Shown here piece by piece: positions 36,126-45,480 of a stretch of 64,000 bases of DNA. Source of the stretch: Gp7-AA6 sp036001245 (GTDB lineage Bacteria > Acidobacteriota > Thermoanaerobaculia > UBA5066 > Gp7-AA6); assembly GCA_036001245.1 (NCBI GenBank), contig DASYUL010000024.1, positions 1 through 64,000 on the forward strand. The letters run 5' to 3'. Positions within the stretch are counted from its first letter, which is position 1. Each line of letters opens with the position of its first letter. The notes beneath the pieces were generated by a model that worked only from the letters and a program-made list of their open reading frames with translations, searched no databases and had not been told where the DNA came from. Made by a program: the position numbers and the translations under genes.

Positions 36126-37984
36126 GCCGAGTGGACGCGTCCTCCTTCGGGGGAAGCTTCCGCGGCGCCGACGGGTTCCTCCGCCGGGCGGGCCGCGTCG
36201 AGGTACTCGCGGACGGCCCTCGCCGACGCCGGCCCGACCGCCGCCTCGACGTCCTCCGCATCCGCGGCCGCGAGGCCGGAGATCGAGCCGAAGCGGCGAA
36301 GCAGGGTTCGCGCCCGGGTCGGTCCGATCCCCGGGATCTCCATCAGGCTCGTCTCGCGCATGCGCCTCGAGCGGCGCCCGCGGTGGCGCGTGATCGCGAA
36401 GCGATGCGCTTCGTCGCGCACCCGCTGAATGAGCTGCAGGGCCGGGTCCTTGCGCGGGAGGCGGATCGGGTCCGGCCGCGCCGGCACCCAGATTTCCTCC
36501 TCCCGCTTGGCGAGCCCGACGACAGGCATCTCGATGCCGAGCCGGTCGAGCGCGGTCAGCGCGGCCTGCAGCTGACCCCGGCCGCCGTCGACGAGCACGA
36601 GATCGGGAAGGGCCGTCCCTTCGTCGCGAAGCTTCCGATAGCGCCGCTCGACCGCTTCCGCCATGCTCCGGAAATCGTCGGGCGCGAGCAGCGTCTGGGA
36701 CGCGATTCCAAAGAGGCGATAGTCGGACTTCTTCGGCTTTCCGTCCTCGAAGACGACGAGGGAGGCGATCGAGTCGGTGCCCTGGAGGTGCGAGATGTCG
36801 AACGCCTCGATGCGCCGCGGCGGAACCGGGAGGTCGAGCACGCGCGCGAGCCGCTCGACGCCGAGCGCTCCCTCCCCTCCCATGCGACGGAAGCGCACCT
36901 TGTGGCGCTCGCGCGCGTTGTCCTGCGCAAGCTCGACGCGCTCCCGCGCGGGCCCGCGGCGAGGCACCCGCACCGAAACCCGCGCGCCGCGCCGCGCTGC
37001 CAGGAAGGCCTCGAGCAGCTCCGGATCGGAGATCTCGACGGGCAGGTGGACCTCTCCCGGGAGAAACGGGTTCGCGTCGTAGAACTGCGGGAGGAACGCC
37101 TCGAGGAAGGCCGCGGGATCGACCTCGTCCGACTTCTCGAAGAAGAACTCCCGCCGGTCCTGGATCACTCCTCCCCGGACGACGAGGACGCAGACAGCGG
37201 CGTCCCCTCCCGCCTCGAAGAAGCCGAAGACGTCGACGCTTTCGCCCTTCAAGGAGTGCACGACCTGATGCTCCGAGACGTCCTCGACCGTGCGGAGCGC
37301 GTCGCGGTACGCGGCCGCCATCTCGAAGTTCTCCTCGGCGGATGCCCGGGTCATCTTCTTTTCGAGGCTCGCGAGGAGCTCCCGGTTCCTGCCCTGGAGA
37401 AAAAGGACGACGTCGCGCACGGCCTCGTCGTACGCGGCCTTCGTCGTGAGGCCGGCGACGCAGGGACCGAGACAGGCGTGGAGGTCGTAGTAGAGGCAGG
37501 GGCGCGGCAGCGTGCCGTCGATCTCGATCGTGCAGGTGCGGATCTGGAAGTGCCGCGTGATCATGCGCATGATCCGGCGCGCGAGTCCGCCCCAGAACGG
37601 CCCGAAATAGGAGTGTCCGTCCTCGCTGACCCGGCGGGTGACGAGGGCCCGCGGCCACTCTTCTCCGGTCGTGATCTTGATGTAGGGGTAGGTCTTGTCG
37701 TCCCGCAGGCAGACGTTGTAGCGGGGGCGATGCTTCTTGATGAGCGAGTTCTCGAGCAGGAGCGCTTCGAGCTCGGTGTTCGTAACGATGGTCTCGACGT
37801 CGGCGAACGAGTCGAGAAGCGCCTCGGTCTTCGTGACCTCGGCCCCGCGGACGAAGTACGACGCGACGCGCTTCTTCAGAGACCGCGCCTTCCCGACGTA
37901 GAGGATCTTTCCCCGCCGGTCCTTGAAAAGGTACACGCCGGGCGCGTCGGGGACGTTCTCGGGCGGACGGCGCGCCTCGCTCAT
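36122..37984 (-). CDS. uvrC: Excinuclease ABC subunit C
   Basis: 620 residues. GIY-YIG nuclease domain (about 10-90; PGVYLFKDRRGKILYVGKA), UVR domain (about 205-240) that binds UvrB, the RNase H-like second nuclease (with DISHLQGT and LVDGGRGQL), and the HhH pair (about 565-615, IPGIGPTRARTLLRRFGS). It cuts on both sides of a lesion after UvrAB loading. uvrB is also in this window (39990-42077), 2 kb away. Confidence 0.95.
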   Translation of the reverse strand: MSEARRPPENVPDAPGVYLFKDRRGKILYVGKARSLKKRVASYFVRGAEVTKTEALLDSFADVETIVTNTELEALLLENSLIKKHRPRYNVCLRDDKTYPYIKITTGEEWPRALVTRRVSEDGHSYFGPFWGGLARRIMRMITRHFQIRTCTIEIDGTLPRPCLYYDLHACLGPCVAGLTTKAAYDEAVRDVVLFLQGRNRELLASLEKKMTRASAEENFEMAAAYRDALRTVEDVSEHQVVHSLKGESVDVFGFFEAGGDAAVCVLVVRGGVIQDRREFFFEKSDEVDPAAFLEAFLPQFYDANPFLPGEVHLPVEISDPELLEAFLAARRGARVSVRVPRRGPARERVELAQDNARERHKVRFRRMGGEGALGVERLARVLDLPVPPRRIEAFDISHLQGTDSIASLVVFEDGKPKKSDYRLFGIASQTLLAPDDFRSMAEAVERRYRKLRDEGTALPDLVLVDGGRGQLQAALTALDRLGIEMPVVGLAKREEEIWVPARPDPIRLPRKDPALQLIQRVRDEAHRFAITRHRGRRSRRMRETSLMEIPGIGPTRARTLLRRFGSISGLAAADAEDVEAAVGPASARAVREYLDAARPAEEPVGAAEASPEGGRVHSA

Positions 37985-38080
37985 TTCAGGCTCACTTCAG
38001 GCAGTGTAACGCCGACGCTCCCTCAATCGTTTCCCGCGGAAGCGAGCCGTTTCCGTCCTGTCGTAGGATGAAGCGACGCG

Positions 38081-38287
38081 ATGAAAGAGTGCCCTTACTG
38101 CTATACCGCTGTCGGCCCGCAGGACTCCGTCTGCCCGAAGTGCGGACGTGAGATCGAGCGCTGGCAGACCGGCTTCTACACGCGCCAGCCGCTCGCGACG
38201 AGGAAGAAGACCGCCGTGCGGGTGGGACTCATCATCGCGGTCCTGATCGTCCTCGGAGGGTTCGCCCGCGCCTGTCACCTCTTCTAA
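38081..38287 (+). CDS. Small zinc-ribbon membrane protein
   Basis: 68 residues. The N-terminus has two CxxC pairs (CPYC at 4-7 and CPKC at 18-21) of a zinc ribbon, followed by one membrane helix (about 46-63, VRVGLIIAVLIVLGG). Function unknown. It is divergent from uvrC. The region upstream has TAGGAT about 14 nt before the ATG but no clear Shine-Dalgarno. Confidence 0.75.
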   Translation: MKECPYCYTAVGPQDSVCPKCGREIERWQTGFYTRQPLATRKKTAVRVGLIIAVLIVLGGFARACHLF

Positions 38288-38288
38288 T

Positions 38289-38381
38289 CGCTGCGGGGAC
38301 AGATCCCGAAGGGGTCTGCACCCGCTCCTGAGTTCGCTGCGGGGACAGATCCCGAAGGGGTCTGCACCCGCCTCCTGAGTT
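38289..38381. repeat. Tandem repeat containing GATCCCGAAGGGGTC
   Basis: Two copies, about 45 bp apart, of a unit that starts CGCTGCGGGGACAG and includes GATCCCGAAGGGGTC and TCCTGAGTT. The same core occurs in a tandem pair at 48595-48681. The second copy ends 5 nt before the stop of the oxidoreductase gene. Confidence 0.8.
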
Positions 38382-38386
38382 CGCTC

Positions 38387-39538
38387 TCAGTGGCCCGACG
38401 GCGCCTGCGCGCGGACGGTTTCGGGCGCTCGTCGAACCGGCGGCCGGCGCGCGACCTGTCGGATGGAAGGACGGGTCGGCTTCTCGAACGGCGGCAGCCG
38501 CACCGCGCGCTTTTCCGCGGCCGACCGGTAGAGAGCCCGGATGATCCGCACGTCGGCGAGCCCCTCGAGCCCCGAGGGCTCCGGCTCCTTGGCGTCGATC
38601 ACGCACTCCGAGAAATGGACGATTTCCGCGGCCACCTGGTCGCGCTTCGGAAAGCTCCTTCGCGTCTTTCGCTCGCCAACCGTGAGCTCGAGCTTCTTGG
38701 GGTCGGCGAACTCGTAGGCGTCGTCGACGAAGACGTCGCCCTTGGTGCCGACGACCCGGTAGGAGTCGTGCTCGGAGGCGCCGAAGCTCGACGTGAACGA
38801 GGCGAGACGTTCGCCCGGGAATCGGAGCACGGCGCTCGTCATCTCGTCGACGTGGCGGAATCGCCGCTCCCCGTTGTTGGCGGTGACAGCGACGACCTCG
38901 ACCGGCTCCGCGCGGAAGAGTGAGCGAGCCCCGTTGATGCAGTAGATCCCGATGTCGTACAGCGTGCCGCCACCCATGGCGACCGGGTTCAGCCGGATGT
39001 TGTCCTCGTCTTCGACCTGCATCGTGAAGACGGACGAAAAGATCCGGGGGTCTCCGATCTTCCCCGAGTTGGCGAGCTCGGCCGCTGTCAGGTTCGCCTC
39101 ATCGAAGTGGAGGCGGTACGCGATCATCAACCGCACGTTGCTCGCCTGGGCGGCGTGGATCATGTCCTGACACTCTTCCTCCGTCACCGCCATCGGCTTC
39201 TCGCAGACCACGTGCACGCCCGCGTCCGCCGCGGCGACTGCGTAGTCGCGGTGCAGGTGGTTCGGAAGGACGATGTACACGGCGTTGACGCCGCCGCGCC
39301 CGAGAATGGCGGGATAGTCGTCGTACGAATACAGCTGCTCGACCCGATACTTCCGGCCGAGCTTCCTGAGCTTGCTCGGATCGCCGGAGACGAGGGCGAC
39401 GAGCTCGCTGTTGTCGCGCGCGTGCGCGAACGCGGGCAGCACGGCCGTCTGAGCGAACCACCCCAGCCCGACAACGGCATAGCGGACTTTTTCCCGGCTC
39501 CGGCCGTTCCCCCTCGCGCGAGTCGTCTTGTTCGGCAT
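38387..39538 (-). CDS. Gfo/Idh/MocA-family NAD(P)-dependent oxidoreductase
   Basis: 383 residues. N-terminal Rossmann motif VVGLGWFAQTAVLP (GxGxxA-like), then the EKPMAVTEEEC motif with the conserved Lys, and the GGGTLYDIGIYCIN motif with the second-domain Asp/His region. It acts on sugars or cyclitols, and is closest in feel to glucose-fructose oxidoreductase-like members. No twin-arginine signal is seen. The last 50 residues (Arg/Pro-rich) are probably disordered. It is a single gene. Confidence 0.85.
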   Translation of the reverse strand: MPNKTTRARGNGRSREKVRYAVVGLGWFAQTAVLPAFAHARDNSELVALVSGDPSKLRKLGRKYRVEQLYSYDDYPAILGRGGVNAVYIVLPNHLHRDYAVAAADAGVHVVCEKPMAVTEEECQDMIHAAQASNVRLMIAYRLHFDEANLTAAELANSGKIGDPRIFSSVFTMQVEDEDNIRLNPVAMGGGTLYDIGIYCINGARSLFRAEPVEVVAVTANNGERRFRHVDEMTSAVLRFPGERLASFTSSFGASEHDSYRVVGTKGDVFVDDAYEFADPKKLELTVGERKTRRSFPKRDQVAAEIVHFSECVIDAKEPEPSGLEGLADVRIIRALYRSAAEKRAVRLPPFEKPTRPSIRQVARRPPVRRAPETVRAQAPSGH

Positions 39539-39601
39539 CTCTCCTCCCGCTGTCCGATCGGGGCAATTTCGGTGCCACGAAGAGCGTTATCCTTTTCGGT
39601 G

Positions 39602-39982
39602 ATGTGCACTCGAAAGCTCGTCCTTGCGATTGGGCTCGTGGGCGCGCTCGGCCTCGTTTCCGTGGCGCGCGCACAGTGGGTGCGCCTGCAGCGTTGCGAG
39701 GGAGCTCTTCCATGCGCGATCCCGTTCGGCGTTCGCTACGCGCCGGACTCGCTCATCGCGGGGCAGTTCGGTCGCATGTCACCCAACGGCTTTTCGGGAC
39801 GAATCTCGTTCGACCCGAAGCTCACCGTGGAGATCGACAAGCCTCACGTGTCGCTCGAGTCGCCGGATTTCGCCGCTGAGGCCGCCCGCCGGTTCGTGCT
39901 CGCGCATCCGAATGCGCCCAGAACCGAACCAGCCCCGAAGGGCCCCGCGCCCACCCCGACGCCGGCGCCGCCCCGGAACTAG
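39602..39982 (+). CDS. Small secreted protein of unknown function
   Basis: 126 residues with a signal peptide (MCTRKLVLAIGLVGALGLVSVARAQ). The mature part has no domain I recognise; it contains two Cys (CEGALPC), then a Pro-rich tail with repeated PTP. Start ATG 39602; TATCCT sits 6-8 nt upstream with no Shine-Dalgarno, so the message may be leaderless. It is divergent from the oxidoreductase and convergent with uvrB. Confidence 0.7.
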   Translation: MCTRKLVLAIGLVGALGLVSVARAQWVRLQRCEGALPCAIPFGVRYAPDSLIAGQFGRMSPNGFSGRISFDPKLTVEIDKPHVSLESPDFAAEAARRFVLAHPNAPRTEPAPKGPAPTPTPAPPRN

Positions 39983-39989
39983 CGCCGAA

Positions 39990-42077
39990 TCACGAACGGA
40001 AGATCTGCAGCTCCCGCAGTCCGCGCAGCTCGTCGCGGATCTCTGCGGCGCGCTCGAAATCGAGCTCCTTCGCCGCGACCCGCATCGCTTTCTCGAGCTC
40101 GGTGATCTGTCGGGCGATGGAGGGCGCGTCGGGCAGGTCTGGCCGCGAGAGCGCGGGCGTCGGGTCGTAATAGTCGAGGCTCGACATCCGCACGAGCGGT
40201 GAGTTGACCTGCTTCACGATCGACGCCGGCTCGATCCCGTGCTCGCGGTTGTACGTCTCCTGGATCTTGCGCCGACGAGACGTCTCCTCGATCGCCCGTC
40301 GCATGGAGTCCGTGACCGCGTCGGCGTAGAAGATCACGCGACCCTCGAGGTTGCGCGCGGCACGGCCGGACGTCTGGATGAGGGAGGTCTCGCTCCTCAG
40401 GAACCCCTCCTTGTCCGCGTCGAGGATCGCAACGACCGCGACCTCGGGCAGGTCGAGCCCCTCGCGCAGCAGGTTGATCCCGATCAGGCAATCGAACACC
40501 CCCCGCCGGAAGTCCGTGAGGATCGCGACACGGTCGAGCGTCTCGATGTCGGAGTGGAGATAGCGGACCCGGACGCCGACCTCCGAGAAATAGTTGGTGA
40601 GCTCTTCGGCCATCCGTTTCGTCAGCGTGGTGACCAGGACGCGTTGCGACTTGGCCGCCGCGTCGCGCACGACCGCGAGGAGGTCGTCGACCTGCCCCTT
40701 GACCGGACGCACTTCGATCAAGGGATCGACCAGGCCCGTCGGCCGGATCACTTGCTCGACGACTTCCCCGCCGGTTCGCCTGAGCTCCTCGGCGGCCGGC
40801 GTCGCGGACACGTAGACGACCTGGTTCAGCCGCGCCTCGAACTCTTCGTGCGTGAGAGGGCGGTTGTCGAGCGCGGAAGGGAGGCGGAAGCCGTAGTCGA
40901 CGAGGACCTCCTTGCGGGAGCGGTCGCCGTGGTACATCCCGCGCACCTGCGGGAGCGACACGTGCGACTCGTCGATCACGAGGAGAAAGTCGCGCGGAAA
41001 GTAGTCGATCAACGTCGGCGGCGGCTCTCCCGGGCGCCTCCCGGACAGGTGACGCGAATAGTTCTCGATCCCGTTGCAGTAACCGAGCTCCTTGATCATC
41101 TCGAGGTCGAACATCGTCCGCTGGTGGAGCCGCTGCGCCTCGAGCTTCCGTCCCGCGGCGGTCAGCTCCGGAAGCCGCGCGTCGAGCTCGAGGCGGATCG
41201 ACCCGATCGCGCGCTCGAGCGTCTCGCGCGGCGTGGCGTAGAACGTCCTCGGGTAGAGCGCGATCCGGTCGAGCTTCTGCAGCGCCGTTCCCCGGAGCGG
41301 ATCGGTGCGCGTGATCTTCTCGACCTCGTCACCGAAGTACTCGATCCGAACGCCGACGTCCTCGTAGGCCGGATGGATCTCGAGCACGTCGCCGCGTACG
41401 CGGAAGGTGCCGCGCGCGAGGTCGAGGTTCGTCCGCTCGTACTGCATCTCGACGAGCTGCGCGATGAGCGAGCGCATTCCCAGACGGTCGCCGACCGTGA
41501 CGTACGCGAGCATGTCGTAATACGACTCCGGCGAGCCGAGTCCGTAGATGCAGGAGACCGACGCGACGACGATGACGTCGCGTCGCTCGAAGAGCGCCTT
41601 CGACGCGGAGAGTCGGAGCTTGTCGATCTCCTCGTTGCGCGAGGTCTCCTTCTCGATATAGGTGTCGGTCTGAGGGATGTACGCCTCGGGCTGGTAGTAG
41701 TCGTAGTACGAGACGAAGTACTCGACGGCGTTTTCCGGGAAGAAGCCCCGGAACTCCTGGTAGAGCTGCGCGGCGAGCGTCTTGTTGTGGGAGAGCACGA
41801 GGGTAGGCCGGTTCACGGCTTCGATGACCTTGGCCATCGTGAACGTCTTGCCCGACCCGGTCACCCCGAGCAACACCTGGTCGCGCCGGCCTTCGCCGAT
41901 CCCCTCGACCAGCTTGTCGATGGCCTGCTGCTGGTCGCCCTGCGGGGTGAAGTCGGTCTTGAGCTGAAACGTTCCGCCCGCGCGCGACTGCGCTTCCAGG
42001 TACGAAAGAGGCTTCGTCGCGCCCGCCCGGGCAAGCGCCGAGGTGGGCTTCGGTTTCGAGCCGGGGCGAGGGCTCAA
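39990..42077 (-). CDS. uvrB: Excinuclease ABC subunit B
   Basis: 695 residues. Helicase motifs (LLGVTGSGKTFTMA), the beta-hairpin/damage-verification region with YYDYYQPEAYIPQTDTY, motif V/VI (QTSGRAARN) and the C-terminal UVR motif (about 655-690) that contacts UvrC. It verifies damage and loads UvrC. The start is TTG 42077, which shares TTGA with the stop of the upstream membrane-protein gene, so the two are translationally coupled. Confidence 0.95.
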   Translation of the reverse strand: MSPRPGSKPKPTSALARAGATKPLSYLEAQSRAGGTFQLKTDFTPQGDQQQAIDKLVEGIGEGRRDQVLLGVTGSGKTFTMAKVIEAVNRPTLVLSHNKTLAAQLYQEFRGFFPENAVEYFVSYYDYYQPEAYIPQTDTYIEKETSRNEEIDKLRLSASKALFERRDVIVVASVSCIYGLGSPESYYDMLAYVTVGDRLGMRSLIAQLVEMQYERTNLDLARGTFRVRGDVLEIHPAYEDVGVRIEYFGDEVEKITRTDPLRGTALQKLDRIALYPRTFYATPRETLERAIGSIRLELDARLPELTAAGRKLEAQRLHQRTMFDLEMIKELGYCNGIENYSRHLSGRRPGEPPPTLIDYFPRDFLLVIDESHVSLPQVRGMYHGDRSRKEVLVDYGFRLPSALDNRPLTHEEFEARLNQVVYVSATPAAEELRRTGGEVVEQVIRPTGLVDPLIEVRPVKGQVDDLLAVVRDAAAKSQRVLVTTLTKRMAEELTNYFSEVGVRVRYLHSDIETLDRVAILTDFRRGVFDCLIGINLLREGLDLPEVAVVAILDADKEGFLRSETSLIQTSGRAARNLEGRVIFYADAVTDSMRRAIEETSRRRKIQETYNREHGIEPASIVKQVNSPLVRMSSLDYYDPTPALSRPDLPDAPSIARQITELEKAMRVAAKELDFERAAEIRDELRGLRELQIFRS

Positions 42078-42559
42078 GGGACGGGAGTTGCTTCGATCGC
42101 GGGAGTGGATTCCAGGGGCGCCCCCCGTGTTTCGTGTTCCGTGTTCCGTGTTCCGCCGGGCGTCCCGGCCGCATTCCCGGCCGCCTCACGGAAGACGCGT
42201 GTGAGCTCGCGGACCTCCTCGCGATGGATCTCGCGCCCGAGCTTGATCGTGTTGCGGACGCGGTCGAGGTCTTCCTTGCGCACGCGCTTGCCTTCGAGCG
42301 CGCTTCGGAACTCCGCGTACGCCGCCTCGAGGTCCGCCTTGTCCTCTCCCGTTACGTCCGACGCGTAGCGGTCGCGAATCCTCTCCATGAGCATGTCGGT
42401 GACGCTCCCCGGCCGCTTCTGAACGTAGATCCCGAGGCCGACGAGGCACGCGACCACGAGAACGGCGGCGCCGCCGCAGCCGATGAGCGTTCCTTTCCAG
42501 CAGCCGCGGTTCGCGGGAAGACCCGCCGGGGCGGGCTCGATGGGAGGCGCCGTGCTCAC
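42074..42559 (-). CDS. Membrane-anchored protein of unknown function
   Basis: 161 residues: short N-terminus, one membrane helix (about 25-44, GTLIGCGGAAVLVVACLVGLG), then a helical, charged cytoplasmic or periplasmic part (about 55-130). The end of the protein (TRNTEHETR region) is encoded by 7-bp repeats GTGTTCC and is likely non-functional. It may be co-expressed with uvrB. It is divergent from PBP1A with only 31 bp in between. Confidence 0.65.
   Translation of the reverse strand: MSTAPPIEPAPAGLPANRGCWKGTLIGCGGAAVLVVACLVGLGIYVQKRPGSVTDMLMERIRDRYASDVTGEDKADLEAAYAEFRSALEGKRVRKEDLDRVRNTIKLGREIHREEVRELTRVFREAAGNAAGTPGGTRNTEHETRGAPLESTPAIEATPVP
42129..42158. repeat. Heptamer repeat in a gene 3' end
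   Basis: GTGTTTC followed by three GTGTTCC units (7-bp period), at the 3' end of the membrane-protein gene. Confidence 0.8.
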
Positions 42560-42569
42560 GAGCCTCCGG

Positions 42570-42579
42570 CTTATAGCAT
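42570..42579. promoter_or_regulatory. Symmetric -10-like element between uvrB-side gene and PBP1A
   Basis: TATAGCATA is almost self-complementary to TATGCTATA and sits in a 31-bp gap that must hold both promoters. It is 12 nt from the PBP1A ATG and 11 nt from the GTG of the other gene. Confidence 0.45.
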
Positions 42580-42590
42580 AGCGACCGACG

Positions 42591-44999
42591 ATGGCTCAAA
42601 ATGGCCGTGTGGCCCTTCTCGATCGAAAAAGAATCGCGATCGCGCTGACCCCGCTCGCGGCGGCGGCGCTGCTCGGCGCCGTGGCGGGCTCGGCAGGGAC
42701 GAACTTCGTCCGGGTCCCTCGGGTCTCGGAGCTGGAGACCTACCGCCCCGACATCATCACGGAGATTCGGGGGACCGACGGCTCGACGATCGCGCGCTAC
42801 GCGATCGAGCGGAGGATCCTCGTCTCGCGCGGTCAGATCCCGGCCGTGCTGCGCAACGCGATCATCGCGACCGAGGACAAGAACTTCTTCCGCCACGGCG
42901 GCGTCGACGTCCAGCGCACAGTCTCGGCGCTCCTCGCGAACCTGAAGCAAAAGAGCTTCGCCCAGGGCGGCTCGACCCTGACCCAGCAGCTCGCCCGGGC
43001 CATCTTCCTGTCTCCCCGCAAGACGATCTCCCGCAAGATCAACGAGGCCTTCGTCGCCTTCGAGATCGAGCGCCGCTACTCGAAGGAACAGATCCTGACG
43101 ATGTACGCAAACGAGATCTACTTCGGGCACGGCAACTACGGCGTCGAGGCGGCGTCGAAGTACTACTTCGGAAAGGGCATCAAGGACCTGACGCTGGCCG
43201 AGGCCGCGCTCCTCGCGGGGATCGTGCAGCGGCCGGAAGATCAATCGCCGTTCCGCAATCCGGCACAGGCCCGGCGGCGCCGCGCGACGGCGCTCGCCCG
43301 GATGCGCGCGGAGGGCTACATCACCGACGCGCAGGAGCAGAGCGCGAACGCCGAGCCGCTTCCCACGAGCCCCTCGCTCGAAGAGACGATCGTCGGTCCG
43401 TATTTCTGCGAGGAGATCCGGCAGTACCTCGAGCGAACTTACGGAGAGCAGGAGCTCTACCGGCGGGGTCTTCGGGTCGAGTCCACGCTCGACCCGCAGC
43501 TCCAGCGCTGGTCCGACGAAGCGCTCGGCTGGGGCCTGCGCCGCCTCGCGAGGAGGCACGGCTTCCGGAAGCCGCGCAACCTCCTCGGGGAGGGGTACAA
43601 GGACCTGGACGCCTTCGTCGACCCCTCGTGGGAGGTCGCGTCGGCGGACGGTCGCGGCGCGCTGCGCGGTGTCGTCCTCTCGGCTTCGCGCACGGGAGCC
43701 GAGGTCCGGGTCGGAAAGAAGGTCCTGCCGCTTTCGCCCTCCGGGTTCGCCTGGACGACCGCGGCGGATGCGTCGAAGATCGTGAAGCGCGGCGATCTCG
43801 TCACGGTCTCGATCGACCAGAAGAAGGACGGCTCGGAGTCGCTCTCTCTCGAGAACGACCCGAAGGAGGAGGGCGCGGTCCTCGTCATCGAGAACTCGAC
43901 CGGAGCGGTCCGCGCCATGTCGGGCGGCTACGACTGGACGCGCTCGAAGTTCAACCGGGCGACTCAGGCCCTGCGGCAGGCGGGCTCGACGTTCAAGCCC
44001 TTCGTCTATCTCGCGGCGCTCGAGGCGGGATACACGCCGTCGGATACCGTCTTCGACGGGCCGATCACGATCATCGTCGACCCGCGTCAGCCCCCCTATC
44101 GCCCGACGAACTACGACGGACGGTTCCGGGGCATCGTCACGCTCCGGCGCGCGCTCGAATACTCGTACAACGTTTCCGCGGTCCGCGTCTCCGAGATGGT
44201 CGGACGGTCGCACGTCATCGAGGCCGCGCACCGGCTCGGGATCCGGCAGAAGCTCTCCCCGTATCCGTCGATCGCGCTCGGCGCTTTCGAAGTGACGCTC
44301 GCCGAGATGACCTCGGCGTTCTCGGTCTTCGCCAACCAGGGCCTCGCTTTTCCGATGTACCTCTTCGACCGGATCACCGACGCCAACGGCGACCTTCTCG
44401 AGCAGACCCATCCCGACGCCCGCGAGGTCGCGAGCCCGACTGCGTGCTTCCAGCTCCTGCAGATGATGAAGGGCGTGACCCAGCGCGGAACGGCGGCCTC
44501 GGCCGCGCGGCTCAAGCTGAATCTCGCGGGCAAGACGGGGACGACGAACGACTGGACGGACGCCTGGTTCATCGGGATGACTCCCCGATACACGATCGGC
44601 GTCTGGACCGGAAACGACCAGAAGACGTCGAGTCTCGGCCGTGGGATGGACGGCGCCCACGCGGCGCTGCCGATCTGGATCCGAGTCGTCGAGCGCATGA
44701 AGGATGGCGGCCGAATCGACGAGAAGGAGGACTTCGATGCGCCTCCCAACGTCGTGTTCACCGCGGTCGACTACGACACGGGACTGAAGGCGACGCCCCA
44801 GAGCCCGCGCCCGATCCTGGAGACGTTCGTCTCCGGATCCCAGCCGACCGAGGAGTACGACGCGCGCTGGCAGGAGATCACGCGGCTGCCCTGGTCGCTG
44901 CAGCGCTCGTTCTACCTCCCGAAAAGCGGCGAGAACGGCGAAGGGGGAGCTCCCGTCGGGGTGCCCGGTCCGACTCCTCCACCGCGGCCTCAGCCGTAG
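42591..44999 (+). CDS. mrcA: Class A penicillin-binding protein 1A
   Basis: 802 residues. One membrane helix near 10-30. GT51 glycosyltransferase (about 60-230) with EDKNFFRHGGVD and GGSTLTQQLAR; transpeptidase (about 420-730) with SxxK (GSTFKPFVY), SYN (SYNVSAVRV) and KTG (GKTGTTND). So both peptidoglycan polymerisation and cross-linking should be active. C-terminal Pro-rich tail. It is a monocistronic plus-strand gene. Confidence 0.95.
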   Translation: MAQNGRVALLDRKRIAIALTPLAAAALLGAVAGSAGTNFVRVPRVSELETYRPDIITEIRGTDGSTIARYAIERRILVSRGQIPAVLRNAIIATEDKNFFRHGGVDVQRTVSALLANLKQKSFAQGGSTLTQQLARAIFLSPRKTISRKINEAFVAFEIERRYSKEQILTMYANEIYFGHGNYGVEAASKYYFGKGIKDLTLAEAALLAGIVQRPEDQSPFRNPAQARRRRATALARMRAEGYITDAQEQSANAEPLPTSPSLEETIVGPYFCEEIRQYLERTYGEQELYRRGLRVESTLDPQLQRWSDEALGWGLRRLARRHGFRKPRNLLGEGYKDLDAFVDPSWEVASADGRGALRGVVLSASRTGAEVRVGKKVLPLSPSGFAWTTAADASKIVKRGDLVTVSIDQKKDGSESLSLENDPKEEGAVLVIENSTGAVRAMSGGYDWTRSKFNRATQALRQAGSTFKPFVYLAALEAGYTPSDTVFDGPITIIVDPRQPPYRPTNYDGRFRGIVTLRRALEYSYNVSAVRVSEMVGRSHVIEAAHRLGIRQKLSPYPSIALGAFEVTLAEMTSAFSVFANQGLAFPMYLFDRITDANGDLLEQTHPDAREVASPTACFQLLQMMKGVTQRGTAASAARLKLNLAGKTGTTNDWTDAWFIGMTPRYTIGVWTGNDQKTSSLGRGMDGAHAALPIWIRVVERMKDGGRIDEKEDFDAPPNVVFTAVDYDTGLKATPQSPRPILETFVSGSQPTEEYDARWQEITRLPWSLQRSFYLPKSGENGEGGAPVGVPGPTPPPRPQP

Positions 45000-45021
45000 C
45001 CGGCCACCGCCCCCGACGGCG

Positions 45022-45480
45022 CTAGACGGTGGCGGGGACCGCGGGCTGGACCTCGATCGTCAGCTCCGCGACGACGTCGCGGTGGAACCTCACGTGAACG
45101 GTGTGCTCTCCGAGCCGCTTGATCGGCTCGGCGACTTCGATGCGGCGGCGATCAACGTCGATCCCGCGCTCGGCGAGAGCATCCGCGATATCCGCCGGAG
45201 TGACGGACCCGTAGAGAACGTCTCCCTCCCCCGCCTTCTTCGCGATAACGAGCTTCAAGCCCTCCACGCGACGGGAGACGTCCTCGGCGACGCCCTTCTC
45301 ATGGAGCGTCTTCTCGTCGTACTTCTTCTTTTCTTCGGTCAGGCGGCGCATGTTGGCGTTCGTCGCCTCCCAGGCGAGACCCTGCGGAAAGAGGTAATTG
45401 CGCGCGAACCCCGGTTTCACGGTGACCGTGTCCCCGCGGTGCCCGACCCCCCGGACGTCGTCGGCCAGAATGACTTTCAT
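45022..45480 (-). CDS. rplI: 50S ribosomal protein bL9
   Basis: 152 residues; standard two-domain L9 with a long linking helix. N-terminal MKVILADDVRGVGHRGDTVTVKPGFARNYLFP is diagnostic. The start ATG 45480 overlaps the DUF2232 stop by ATGA; the long frame above it is the DUF2232 shadow. Last gene of the rpsF-rpsR-DUF2232-rplI group. Confidence 0.95.
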   Translation of the reverse strand: MKVILADDVRGVGHRGDTVTVKPGFARNYLFPQGLAWEATNANMRRLTEEKKKYDEKTLHEKGVAEDVSRRVEGLKLVIAKKAGEGDVLYGSVTPADIADALAERGIDVDRRRIEVAEPIKRLGEHTVHVRFHRDVVAELTIEVQPAVPATV

